DNA of 64,000 nucleotides, taken from the NCBI GenBank assembly GCA_963576735.1, contig OY755174.1:1674001-1738000 (forward strand). Direction: 5' to 3'. This DNA is from Bedellia somnulentella (taxonomy: Eukaryota; Arthropoda; Insecta; Lepidoptera; Bedelliidae). The notes under the pieces were generated by a model. The model did no database searches, was not told where the DNA came from, and saw only the letters and a list, made by a program, of their open reading frames with translations. The translations under genes and the position numbers were made by a program. The stretch's first letter is position 1. Every line of letters starts with the position of its first letter. This document shows, piece after piece, positions 35,129-46,661 of the stretch.

Positions 35129-36660
35129 TATGTTGCTCAAATGACAAAATGGTTGATCGATGCCCGGTCAGTATCAATGGCGTTAGGCCAGTCGCCGGCT
35201 GACGGCGGCAATATGAATTTCCTGATCGCAAATCAATCACTGCGATTGCCAACAGATGTCGCTATCGAGACATCGATTGCTCATTTGGACACAGCCTGTG
35301 ACATGATTTCCTAGGTGCTGGTTGTTGTTTCTTGGTCGAGTGGACTTACTAGATAAAGATTTATGCACACATAAAATTTCGGCTTTAATCTGGAAAAAGA
35401 TGACAGAACTTTTAAAACAGTCTCGAACAATAAAGTCAGGTAATGTGTTGCCGTCATTCCAATTAATAGTGGCAATTATCTCAATATTCTTTGAATTATC
35501 GCAAGGTAGATTCGAAAGGCAGTGACTACAAATCTCGTAGTTTCGACTACGATCTTAAACAGCTACGCGATAACATAGCGGTACTACGATTTCATGCGTA
35601 GCTTTTCGGCCGACTATGAAAGTTTAATTCCATGAACCACTAAGTTTCGATTGTTATAACTACATCGCTTTTCCTCTGACGGCAACTTTTCAATAATAGC
35701 TAGGGCGGGCGGGTTCATTTGTAATCAGAGTCAGTGGGCGGCGTTCGTATGTTGACGGTAGCAGAATAATGGGTGTGAACTGATCGACCTGCTTGCCGCA
35801 CCCGGTACGCTCTACTAATTTTGCCTGAGTCACATTTTTTCCGTGAACTATTTTATGGCCATTAAGTTATATTTAAAAGTTGTTTAAAAAAGGCAATTGA
35901 ACTGTTTCGAGTACATGGATAGTTTAAGTTGGGTATATTTAGATTACTTTTGATTTATTTTATATTTTACGCCTATATTCATCAGGGTTAGGCAGAAAAT
36001 CCACTTAATACTGACTAATTTTCCCCACCACTTGCAACGATTAATCATTTTGCAAACCAGACAAGGTTTTCAGTGGTCACAGGTTCTATGGTTATATTTT
36101 ATGTCCTGTTAAAAAGTAAAAAAATACGCTCTACTCATTATTATATTAGTTCAAATAATAAGTATAGACACCATGAGATAATGTCATGAATCGTAGTTTG
36201 ACTTTACAATACGTAAAAACTGCGATTGGCAGCCAATTTAAAAATAAGCCAGCGTAATGGCGGATTCTCATAAATAATGGACACTGTACATCACTGACAG
36301 TGAATTGATAATACGACACCACATTAACATAGATTAATAGCTTTCACCGTATTTATATCGTTCAGAATGAGTAATGCTTTTATTTACACGGCCTGGCTTT
36401 TGTGATTAAAACTCTGAGCAAAATTCACGGTGTATCCTGTATTTTGTAAAAGCTTACAAAGCTTTTTGCCCTGAAATCGCGTGCGTATACCTCAAATTGA
36501 GAAAGTTGGTTTTATCTCTTTGTTGTATCAGAAAACAATTTATTGTTTAGCAAGGAACGTTTAGAGATTATCATATTCGTGCGGTATTTGATGTTTTGAA
36601 ACGGTAATTTTATGAAACAATATTTAAAGAAATGCGTATTAGTATTGTTATAACAGATGT
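35129..36660. other. intergenic downstream of mariner
   Basis: A GC-richer patch around 35700-35820 (GGGCGGGCGGG, GCCGCACCCGGTACGC) stands out but shows no frame, TATA box or repeat. Confidence 0.35.
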
Positions 36661-36897
36661 ACATACATATACTCACGGCCATGAATCCCAAAAAGGGGTA
36701 GCCAGAGCTTTAGAGCTAGAAACTCCCTAGCCACATCTGGAAGTTGGTAGGGGATAGGATGGTAGAAATAAAGTGTCGTTGGTGACGGGTCCCAAACCAC
36801 ATCGCCCAAAAACCACTTAAAAAAGGCCTATACCCTTTGTCGCCTCTTATGACTACCATGGGTAAAAAGGGGTAGTGATATTCCTGCACTTCCCGGC
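36661..36897 (-). mobile_element. S1, full length, older subfamily
   Basis: CATACATATACTCACGGCC to GCACTTCCCGGC; carries TTTAGAGCTAGAAACTCC like the 16.1 kb copy. Confidence 0.75.
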
Positions 36898-36923
36898 AAT
36901 TGTTTCGAATTGCTTTAAACTAT

Positions 36924-37100
36924 AATTTAAATCTTTTTTTGTTCATGAATACCTCATGTGGGGATTATTACTAATAAATAAAGAATAAATAAAGGAAAGA
37001 AAGAAAGGAAAGAAAGGGGGCATATACCCGAGGTTGCGGGTTCGATTCCCGCCTGTGTCGAAATTTCTCTTTCCTTTATTTATTCTTAATTTATTAGTAA
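36924..37100 (+). mobile_element. P1 element: tRNA-like core between complementary arms
   Basis: Flanked by a 13-bp direct repeat TGCTTTAAACTAT (36911-36923 and 37101-37113), so it is an insertion. Head: GTTCATGAATACCTCATG. The arm at 36967-36999 is complementary to 37069-37101 (32 of 33 positions). Between them is the 3' half of a tRNA-like sequence with GGGTTCGATTCCCG (B box/T arm) and CCTGTGTC. The 5' half of the tRNA-like part is replaced by a short AAAGG-rich tract. No reading frame. Confidence 0.7.
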
Positions 37101-37560
37101 TGCTTTAAACTATGTATTTTCTGCAAGTAACTGAATATTATACTCAATGTCAGTTTTTTTATTACTGTTTATTGAAACCGTTAGTCATCTTCCATGAGAA
37201 TAAAGTATGAAAAAACTACTTATCGATGTACGTTTTTATTTTATATTCATAAAATACGTATCATTAAGATTCTATTACTTCATTAAATGACCAGATAATA
37301 TCGGCCACCATTGAACTGTGTGGCTATTATTTTCTCTTGCGGTAACTTTTCGTACGTACAGGCTATATAAAATAAAAACTAAAGTGGTATTTCCATCTAT
37401 TCTTACCTGAAAGGTTTTATTGGTTGAGTGAATCTGTTCATTCTTGCATGCATCAATAACAAGAGTCAGAGTCATATTGGTTAGATAGAAATAGGTTATG
37501 CATATCACAAATACTCTGGGCATTGACGCCAAAAAAAATATTGTCAGAGCAAAAGACGAC

Positions 37561-37800
37561 GCGGCGTCCGTGGCCGAATGGATGGGTAACTAGCTTCTCG
37601 GTCAGGAAGTTGTGGGTTCGATCCCCGCTGAGAGCAACATTTGTATGATAAGCATAAATGATTGATTCTTAGTCTTGGATGTTAGTTATATGTGTATTCT
37701 ATATATTAAATGTATCGATAAGTTAGTATCACATAATACAAGTCATTAAGTTCTAATCAGTTTGGGGCTAATGTGATCTATGTAATATATGTATTCCTCT
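37561..37800 (+). mobile_element. S3 tRNA-derived SINE, full length
   Basis: Head with A box TGGCCGAATGG and B box GGGTTCGATCCCC, then CAACATTTGTATGATAAGC and TCAGTTTGGGGCTAATGTG, as in widespread lepidopteran tRNA-SINEs with a LINE-like tail. Ends near ATGTATTC. Confidence 0.7.
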
Positions 37801-39057
37801 AGATTTCTTAGTCTGAATAAAACTAAAAACGCTATTATTTAGTAGTCACCTAGCTAACGGCTATATTTATCAAAGTTCCGCTCGATCGGGCCCGAGGATT
37901 ACTGACCCGCGTGCGATTCCAGTATAGGGTTAGCTCATTTCACTAAGCCCGTTTTATATCACGTGCCCTGGATACTAGTTTTATTTATACCCACAATGGA
38001 GGTGAGTCCGCTTCGATTCTTTTATTGGGTCACAATTTAAAAGCAGTTTAAATGATTCTTTTATGCAGATCTTTGATGATAAATAGGGGTTTGAAGCATT
38101 TTGAAGGTGTGCCTTGGCATACGCTTACATTTTGAAACCTAATGGCACCAAAATACACCTACAATGTCTCATATAATACATGAGAGGTATCTGTATATGT
38201 AATAGTACTGGCAAAACTGCTCTGAAACATAAATTATGTATTTTCACATTGGCTTAATGTTACTGTTCCCGTTGTTACAATATGAAGTAAAAAGTAGTAA
38301 AGAATAAAACAGAAATAATAATTCGCAGCAATATTTGGGTCAGCCCTGCGGCGATACGGTTTCCGATTTCTCGAATCCGTATACAATGTACTTTGATCCG
38401 ACTGGCATTTTTTTGTTAAGAAAAATTAAGTGGAACTGTTGTTGCACCAAATACGATTGGGGAATAATACCATATAATTAAGTTATAAACAAGATTAGCT
38501 TAACAAAGGGAATTTATTTTAGTATTGCCACAAGCATACAGTAGTGGTCATCAATAGTCTCTGCCTACACACTATGTATGTACCACTAGAGTAGAGTCTT
38601 ACATCACAAAAATCAGAAATTAAAACTACTGAGTACTTTTTCTTAACTTCTCAGACTAACTAATTTAGATGAACTGCAGGGAATAACAACGTTTAACTGA
38701 TTTCTTAGTTAGTCTGAACAATCTTATAAAAACTTGGCGCCACAGCCGTACGTGCGTAAAAGAGCGAACCTTTAATGACATTTCCCTCATTCGATTGCAA
38801 TTTGATACTCGATTCCATTCTATATCCACAATAAGAGTGTGAGAGAGACATCGGCTCAACCACAATTTCGATTATCTATCTACCCGCAGACCAGTGGTCC
38901 TGCATAATGCGGTTTACATCCAACGTTTGATTCGAATCGAAACACTTGACTACAGCATTCGGAACGACCACTAGAAATAGGACGCAGCTCATAGCAAATT
39001 ATTCTTCGTTTCAAATGTAAGACTGTGTTCAATTATAATTATTATATAATAATATAC
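37801..39057. other. intergenic
   Basis: GCGTGCGATTCCAG near 37910 is weakly tRNA-B-box-like. Nothing else recognised. Confidence 0.35.
38540..38570 (+). mobile_element. LINE-K scrap
   Basis: Thirty bases matching the ATCAATAGTCTCTGCCTAC part of the LINE-K end; could be chance. Confidence 0.25.
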
Positions 39058-39308
39058 TACTGTGTAGTGTCGGCTTAGAATAGCACTACCCCATTTCTTC
39101 CGGTGGGTGTACGTAAGAAGCGACTAACGGTATTGGGGGATTTTAAGGGATTTTTGGGCGATGCGGTTGGAGACCCATCACCAACAACCTTTTTTTTAAC
39201 ATCTTTTCCCCACTCAACTTTCCAAAAGTGGCTGAGGAATTTCTAATTCCTTAGCTCTGGCTACCCCTAGTAGGGATTTATAGCCGTGAGTATATGTATG
39301 TGTGTGTA
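39058..39308 (+). mobile_element. S1, full length
   Basis: CTGTGTAGTGTCGGC to TATGTATGTGTG; AATTATTAT-type repeats flank it and may be the target duplication. Confidence 0.8.
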
Positions 39309-41559
39309 ATTATTATTATAATTGACTTTTGAATTGGTATGTAAAAATAAAATATTATAGATATTTGATTTGAGAAAGCAATATTAAGTATTTTTAATAC
39401 TCATACATTAGCTTTATTTAATTAAATACAGCACATTTTGATTCATAACAAAAAACTATGTGAAACTGTCTCAAAATAGCATTAACTAATCACGAGGCAA
39501 CTAAGTGTTTTAAGAGTTTTTTGGACGGTATGCTTATAGAGAACTATCACCAAAGATTCTTTCTTTTGCAATCTTTTCCCAATATTTTACAACCCTTCTT
39601 CCAAAACTGGCTTAATAATGCCTAATTTAAATAAGCGTGATAGGTAAAAAACACGACTTTAGACATCGAATAAATAACATACCAACCGTATTCAAAGGGA
39701 GTTCCGTCGCAGCCTCCGCACAGCCTGCAGCGGTCACATTCACGCTTTCAGAAGCAGAAGAGCACCGCACAGTTGACTTAACGCTCATTTGGCACGTTGT
39801 CGGCCTTCCGTGAGCTTTTACGTTGATGTGAGCTTTTGTTGCAGGTGGCGATGAGCTTTGTTTTACATCACGTTTATTCGACAAAATTGTTTGTTATTGA
39901 TATGAAGCAATATTCATTGCATTAAAATCTGGACTATGTTAATTAACGGTTTTTAATTAACGTGTTGATTTTGACTTTACATATTAATATTTTAAATGAG
40001 TTGTTCGAGTATTGGTGCCTTGGTAGTCCAAATATTTATTAATGGAAGATTTATGTACACAAACACATATGATTGATATTATTTCGCTGGAGAGGTAGAA
40101 AGCTTTAATACTTCAGAACTTAGAAAAACATTATTGACATAAAATTATATGGTTTATCTAATAAATCACTTTTGTCATAATAAATTGATTGAAACATATC
40201 CTTTTCCAATACGATAACTTCTTCGATGTGTTAAAATAGCTATAAATCTAAGATTCCTAAGCCTAGTCTTCCCCATAATTGCAACATAATCAACAACAAA
40301 CAAAAACAAGATTATTTATAAGTACAAAGGTTTCAAAAGATATTGCAAATTGAGCCATTCATATTCAAATACTCTTTGGAAGTTTCATTAGCAATGCTCC
40401 AAATACGCGGCGTATAAAATAGTGCACCTCTTGTGAGCGGGCTCGTGCGTGATCGGAATTCATGCGAAGTAATCGATACAAATACATAGCCTTTAGAGGT
40501 CAGAGTCGCGTGGCAACAATATGCGTGATATTTTTATGGAACCGTTTATGTTGTATTTGTGGCCCTCTTTGATATTACGCTTTGAAAGATAAAAGCGAAG
40601 TTTTCCTTTATTTTAATGTGGAATTTCGAATGTATCTTTTTAAGGGCTATATTTACTTGTTGTAATAAATGGAACAATTCATCCATTCCCCTTTTGTCGT
40701 ATCCACAAATTAATTCTTATCTGAATGTAAGAAATATTATTTACTGAATATTAGTGTAATGTAGAGATAGATTTCAAGTGATGGCTTTTCTGAAGGTTTA
40801 AGGAATGTGATAGATAAGGGCAGTGCAAGATCGGTCGTTGTGAGGATCTCTGAAGAATATCACTGTCCAATAGAAGACACCAATGAGTTGAGATGATGTC
40901 GATGATGATATAAAAACGTAGTATTCGGATCCTGGGCCTCGTGTAATGGAAGCGTCCATAAAATACCTTTAAAGAAATATCTGCCCTAAAAATAAAATAA
41001 TATACATGAATTTGCAACCCAGCTTTGAGAGACGAGAAAAGATTTTGACGAGCTATTTCCAACTTAGAAACTCGTATTTTGTTAATGGCATTTAGGTAAT
41101 ATTCTGAAAATAGTCCTCACCTTAAACTAAAGAAAATTGTAGACTGTATTGTCACTATGTATACGTTAAATTGAATATGAACAAAATCTAAACAATAACA
41201 TTTTAATAAAATTCAATTCTGCGAGTATCAAAGCACATATATCAAAGATAATGTTACTTTTCACTAAGAATTTAAACCCCTAACTTAACTGAAATGACTT
41301 CCTTAAATTTCCCTCGTAGTTAGAAAGGGCGTAACAAGGGGTATTTCAGTAGCCACAATAGCCTTTAAGTGCTTTTGCCGTCCATTTTAGAAGAACCTTT
41401 GACGCTATCATGTTATATATATATTGATAAATCTTTAATGGCTTAAAGGGTTGTAGGTCTAAGTAAATTGGTTATGAGGCGTTTAGTTCATAAATTTGTT
41501 TTATTATTTCATTTGTTAATGCTAAAATTGAAACTAGTGGGGATTGAGTCCATCAGTCG
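39309..41559. other. intergenic
   Basis: Holds the candidate exon at 39.7 kb and a TATAAAA sequence at 40413 followed by a GC-richer stretch and an ATG at 40462 opening only 36 codons; not supported as a gene. Confidence 0.35.
39660..39884 (-). other. candidate coding exon (unassigned gene)
   Basis: Minus-strand open stretch with coding-like, GC-richer composition (HGRPTTCQMSVKSTVRCSSA..) ending NTV at a GTATGT-type donor near 39674-39679. An ATG starts MSVKSTVRC. No homologue recognised. Confidence 0.2.
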
Positions 41560-41573
41560 TTTATGTATATTTA

Positions 41574-41774
41574 CTAATAAATAAAGAATAAAAAAAGGAA
41601 AGAAAAATTTCGACACAGGCGGGAATCGAACCCTCGACCTCGGGTATACGCCCGACGCTCTGCCAATTGAGCCACCGTGTCAATGGCTGCCAGCAATTTT
41701 GCTTTCCTTTATTTATTCTTTATTTATTAGTAATTATCCCCACATGAGGTTTTCATGAACAAAAAAGATTTAAA
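41574..41774 (-). mobile_element. P1 element with complete tRNA-like core
   Basis: Best preserved copy. A 14-bp target duplication TTTATGTATATTTA is at 41560-41573 and 41775-41788. Read on the minus strand: head with CCTCATGTGGGG, arm, tRNA-like core (41612-41681), arm. The arms (41570-41602 and 41702-41734) pair at about 31 of 33 positions. The promoter-bearing core is internal and not at the 5' end, unlike an ordinary tRNA-derived SINE. Confidence 0.7.
41612..41681 (-). other. tRNA-like sequence inside P1
   Basis: 70 bp with a seven-pair acceptor stem (GACACGG / CTGTGTC, one G-T), a D arm GCTC-AATTGGCA-GAGC, and a T arm with GGGTTCGATTCCC. The anticodon arm closes as TCGGG-CGTATA-CCCGA, leaving a six-base loop, and the T stem has an A-G mismatch. 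A functional tRNA is therefore unlikely and I call this a tRNA-derived module. A and B boxes for RNA polymerase III are recognisable. Confidence 0.65.
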
Positions 41775-41963
41775 TTTATGTATATTTAGTTTATGCAAAT
41801 AAGTGAGAAATAGTATGATTCCTGAATGACATGGTGTAAAAAATTCGTTGTTAGATAGATAAAAAAAGTGATGAAAAATAAATATGTCCAAATAATTCAA
41901 ACTGAACTCGTGTGATAAATTAGGCAGTATAAACTTTTTTATTACCCTTAATAGATTTACTAG

Positions 41964-42186
41964 CGTAGTGTGAACTTAGAATAGCACTACCCCATTTCTT
42001 CCGGTGGGTGTACGTAAGAGGCGACTAACGGTTTTGGGATTTTTGGGCGATGCGGTTGGAGACCCATTTTTATTTCACCATCTTTTCCCCACACAACTTC
42101 CAAAAGTGGCTGAGGAATTTCTAATTCCTTATCTCTGGCTACCCCTTCTAGGGATTTATAGCCGTGAGTATATGTATGTATATATG
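41964..42186 (+). mobile_element. S1 with target duplication
   Basis: TAGATTTACTAG repeats at 41952-41963 and 42187-42198. About 25 bases are deleted between GAGACCCAT and TTTTATTTCACC. Confidence 0.8.
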
Positions 42187-42544
42187 TAGATTTACTAGTG
42201 CGTTTGATGTAGCTGTGTCAATTAATTATTAGTTTACCTATAACTTGTTTAAAGTTTCATCAACTTTCATCTTGATTTGAGTTTTATGTAAAGCAGATTA
42301 CTAACAGAAAAATTTAATAAAAGTTTACTCAGATGATTGTATTTATATTTCTTTCACTTTTCTTATAATTTTGAAGCTGACGAGTCACGAACAGTTGTTA
42401 TTAGATTTTCACAAAACGTGCTTCGTTTTCTAAATTTTGTCTTTAATATTTTGACAATTGGACACAATTGGATGATCGGGATTACCTAAAATCAATAATC
42501 AAGCGTGAGGGACTTTCATATTAGGATATTTCCTGGATTCAATT

Positions 42545-42630
42545 GTCCCGGGTTCCAATTTCGCTGAGAGTATAAATTCCATTCGTACTATTATGATTAT
42601 GACAGAATGGCTTTTAGTCTTGAACCACGA
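42545..42630 (+). mobile_element. S3 SINE fragment
   Basis: GGGTTCCAATTTCGCTGAGAG and GGCTTTTAGTCTTG match S3 landmarks; both ends are lost. Confidence 0.4.
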
Positions 42631-42718
42631 ACCGTAGCGAATATGTCATTGAATTCATATTACAACTACAATTCGTTAACAAAACAAAATGATATAAATA
42701 AATTAATAAGAATAATTT

Positions 42719-42872
42719 GCCGTTTAGTGCTAGTTATGGGTGTCGTTAGAGGTGCCTAAGGGTATGAGGCTCTTTTATGTATTTTTTGGGTGATGCGGTT
42801 GGAGACCCATCACCAACGATACTTTATTTCTACCATCTTGTCCGTTATCAACTGCCAAATGTTGCTTAGGAG
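42719..42872 (+). mobile_element. S1 5' part
   Basis: GCCGTTTAGTGCTAGTTATG to CTGCCAAATGTTGC; the first 40 bases are partly deleted. Confidence 0.6.
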
Positions 42873-43537
42873 TATCCGGATTATATTTTTACTTAAATCC
42901 TTTCAAGAGTTTTTGTATGTGAAATGAGTTACATCGGATGGCTATTGGGTAGGAAAATAGTTTGCACGTACACCAAAAAAACTAGGATTAAATATTTTTG
43001 AAAAAAAACTCCTCTGTGTCTAATCTTATTATTAGTTCGTATATATCAGTATGAACTTATAAAGTAATCAAAATCTTACATTTAAATCCTATTAATTATG
43101 CTGAATCAATAAACTATGTATATTCAACTGCATTTGTTGAAGAAAGATTTTACATCTCCGTATTACCTCCAGTTTTTTCCAATGCCTCAATGAGCACGCT
43201 CTTGAAAAGACTTTTTAAATTTACCATCCTTTATGTTACGACAAACTTACAGGCATTGCAGACAAATATCTATTTTATGCTATGTCCTTAAGAGTGAAGT
43301 TGCATCAACTAGTTTTGGGTTCGAGATAGAATTTCCATCCGAACAGATCCTTTATTGAAAGAGATAAACGGCTCTGAAAAGGTGTGGATTGACACAATAT
43401 CGTCTTTTGAGACTCCACTGAGGTGAAACCAGTGCTGCATTCTCAAAACCTTGAAGTGATGCTAGTAGATTTAGTCATTTTGCAGACGTTCATTTGTATC
43501 AAAGTATGCTGGCAGAAAAATGCACCCTGTGAATGCA

Positions 43538-43657
43538 TACATGCATATACTCTCGGCTATAATTCCCTAAACGGGGTAGCCAGAGCTTTGGAATGAGAAA
43601 TTCCTCAGCCACTTTTGGAAGTTGAGTGGGGAAATAATAATAAATGTTTTTGGTGAA
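43538..43657 (-). mobile_element. S1 3' half
   Basis: CATACATGCATATACTCTCGG to AATGTTTTTGGTGA. Confidence 0.7.
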
Positions 43658-43851
43658 TATAGGATGCAAGGAATTAACATAAGAAAGTTTTATCCTCTTT
43701 ATATAAAAAAATACGCAATTGTTTTAACATGGGCTAGTGAGAATCATCAAATCACTAAAAATTACTAGAATAATGCAGGTTATAGTAAGTTTATTTTAAG
43801 TTCAGTTTCATGTGTATATTATCTGATATTTAATAAATATATTTGTATAGT

Positions 43852-43888
43852 GCCGGCTTAGAACAGCATTAACTTATTTCTTACGAAA
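43852..43888 (+). mobile_element. S1 scrap
   Basis: TAGTGCCGGCTTAGAACAGC only. Confidence 0.45.
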
Positions 43889-44218
43889 AATAGCCCCTTC
43901 GTAACTCTTATAATACAACGTAATCGTAAACGACGTAATCAATGAGCCTTTAATGCCAGTGTGATTTTAATAATCCTGTTTGTTTTATTGCAGTTCTGCA
44001 TGTGTTTAGTTATGCGAGATTACATGACTCTCTTCGTGAGGTAGTCTCATTACATATGTCAGTTTGAGAACAGATATCGACTGGTCAATGGGCAGCGCGT
44101 GCCTATGAATACTAACAGTGCTGCTAGCTTTGATTTTGTTGAACAAACTATGCTGAATGGCCAATAATTAAAAATTAGGGGCTTTACATTATATTAGTCA
44201 AAATTCCATGATATGATA

Positions 44219-44580
44219 GTCGACATGATAGTCCAATGGGTTGAACACCCAGAAGGGCGTGAGTTCCAATCCTGGGGAGGGCCTACACCAATTTGTCTTT
44301 TCTAAAGTCATATGTGTGGTTAATTTATCATGGTTGTTAACGGTGAGGAAAAACATCGTGAGGAAACCCACATGGCTGAATCGTACTTAGTCATGTGACA
44401 GTGTATTCGAACAAAACGGCGATAGGCCTGCCCCTTATCACGTGAGTTCACTGTCTAAGCAAAACGTGGATACCTTCTGTGGACACTAGATGGCGCTGCC
44501 ATGTGAGTTCAGAAGTATTGGTACCTTGCCAACCCCTTCGGGGATAAACGGCGTGAACGTTTATGTTTATATGTTATGTT
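44219..44580 (+). mobile_element. S2 SINE, full length, diverged
   Basis: Head CGACATGATAGTCCAATGGG as in the 27.9 kb copy. An internal difference (GTGGACACTAGATGGCGC) replaces the usual CACCAGGTGACAAAGTC. Confidence 0.75.
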
Positions 44581-44781
44581 AGTCATAAGATAGAGCTTTA
44601 CGCAATCTATATGAGGTTTTATTTTCTCTGCGCAACTGTAGATGCCAATAACAAAGGGTAATGAAAAACAACGCCAAATCTTATCAATGTCAAAGTACGT
44701 ATCAGTTAACTTCAATGAAGAAAATCATATGCATGACATATTTTGTGTATCCCTACCCTAAGTAATATACTTTCATTTCAT

Positions 44782-45028
44782 GCTGTGTAGTGCCGGCTTA
44801 GAATAGCACTACCCCATTTCTTCCAAAGGGTATACGTAAAAGGTGACTAACGGTATTAGGGCTTTTAAGGGATTTTTGGGCGATGCGGTTGGAGACCCAT
44901 CACCAAGAACCTTTATTTCACCATCTTTTCCCCACGCAGCTTCCAAAAGTGGCTGAGGAATTTCTAATTCCCTAGCTCTGGCTACCCCTTCATGGGATTT
45001 ATAGCCGTGAGTATATGTATGTATGTTT
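44782..45028 (+). mobile_element. S1, full length
   Basis: GCTGTGTAGTGCCGGC to TATGTATGTT. A minus-strand open frame of 111 codons lies across this repeat and is not a gene. Confidence 0.8.
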
Positions 45029-45610
45029 AAAATACAATTTACATATGTCACAAATAATTTACATATATCAATAATTCTCCCTTGTAGATAATCACAACCC
45101 AGTAGAAAAGAGCCAGAGGTTAGTAGGGCGAGCAAATAAATCACTTGTTCATGTTAAATGCTCCGCTGTCAGGTTAAATTAATGATGGCTGACCACACAG
45201 CGCCCGTCAGCGTCAGTCCCGGGCCAACACTTTAATTTTAGAACCTACTTGTCTGTTATTTATTTATTTATTTACTTGCGAAACTCTTGCATCTATACTG
45301 ATTTCGTGCTATAGTTTGATTTTTAAAACAATGTATCTGTAAAAGTTGTATTAAAAAAAATATTACTTTTAAAATCAGGTGGATGAATGGATTAAAAAAA
45401 TAAACCGCCTTCACAGCCATTTGACGGAAATATATAAAATTTCATACGAGATTCGAATATCATTAGGACAATTTACATAGTATTTGATATTTTGTAATAT
45501 TTTTATAACCCATTTTTTTTAAGTCAGTTAATACAATGCAATAAAGATTTGTCATGTTTCATAGTTTCGTATGAAATAATAATTACCTCGATGTTGATAA
45601 ATTGGCGCAT

Positions 45611-45755
45611 CAGCCCGGCTAGTACGAGCGGTGTTTAAACTAGTTATCGCGTGGGATAAAGCAGCCATCTCTTACGCACTTACTTTGTATCGTATACTGC
45701 CATCTTATTCTAACCGTTATCGTGTCGATAAAATAGCGCTCGTGCTTGCCCTTGG
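45611..45755 (+). mobile_element. M1 MITE, second copy
   Basis: Same 145-bp family and orientation as the copy at 20794. The left end is CAGCCCGGCTAGTACGAGC and the right end is the inverse of AAGCACGAGCGCT. The middle is nearly identical to the first copy. Confidence 0.7.
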
Positions 45756-45804
45756 AACGATTTAATGCGATATGATATTGCTATGGATCATCACAACTTT
45801 TATA

Positions 45805-46151
45805 GTATAACATAACATAAACATAAACGTTCACGCCGAATATCCCCGAAGGGGTTGGCAGAGGTACTAATACTTCTGAACATCACGTGACTTTGTCACC
45901 TGGTGTTCAGAGTACCCACGTTTTGCATGGACAGTGTACTCACGTGATAGGGGGCAGGCCTATCGCCGTTTTGTACGAATACACTGTCACATGACTAAGT
46001 ACAACTCAGCCATGTGGGTTTCCTCACGATGTTTTCCCTCACCGTTAACAACCATGATAAATTAATCACACATATGTGTTTTGAAAAGACAATTTGGTGT
46101 AGGCCCGACCCGGGAATTGCACACCAGTTGTTTGCATGATAACCGGTGTTT
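45805..46151 (-). mobile_element. S2 SINE, near full length
   Basis: Tail CATAACATAAACATAAACG, then CGTTCACGCCGAATATCCCC; the head ends near GATAACCGGTGTT. It lies about 50 bases from an M1 MITE. Confidence 0.75.
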
Positions 46152-46661
46152 TACTTATTGATCTATCACGGTTGATATAGTAAGTAAACCAAAATATGTT
46201 TGTAAACCTCTTTTCTATTACCTTTTGGTAAGCTTCCCAATCTGTTCTTTTTTCCTCACTAAATTCATATTAGTTTTAAACATGAACATTAAATTTATGG
46301 GACCCCTTAGAAAAAGATATGTACAAATCGTGCAAATACGGCAGAGCTCCTTTCAAATATAAGTTTTAACTAGAATTAAGTATTTGCCGTAGAGCGGCTA
46401 CAGAAGTACATAACCTATATTAAAAAACCCACGAAAGGATCACAGACAAACAGCGAAGTCGTAGGGTTCCAATCTTACCGTTTGATGCGGAACCCTAAAA
46501 ACTTGGTAGTGAAAGGCATATTACTGAGCACTCAGAAGAAAGACAACAATATTTAGAAAAAGTGTTTGATTCATTAATTACATCGGTTTTCACCTTTTGA
46601 ATTACTTAATACCAAATTTAAATAAACAATATATATTTTTGTTTTAGATTCTTTTGAGATT
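46152..46661. other. 3' flank of lipase A
   Basis: Nothing recognised beyond the lipase poly(A) signal. Confidence 0.4.

Larger units (their letters stand above)
42873..45610. other. intergenic
   Basis: S1 and S2 copies as listed. An acceptor-like tract (TTTGTTTTATTGCAG) ends at 43993 with a short open stretch after it; not convincing. Confidence 0.35.

Noticed and set aside
40413..40570. TATAAAA promoter with a downstream ATG frame of 36 codons
   Set aside because: The frame is short, matches nothing known and has no supported splice donor. TATAAAA is frequent by chance at this base composition.
41612..41681. Functional tRNA gene
   Set aside because: Six-base anticodon loop and a T-stem mismatch, embedded in a mobile element with target duplications.
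44809..45144. 111-codon minus-strand frame
   Set aside because: It covers an S1 repeat. Similar frames appear at other S1 copies in the same phase, so the openness comes from the repeat.
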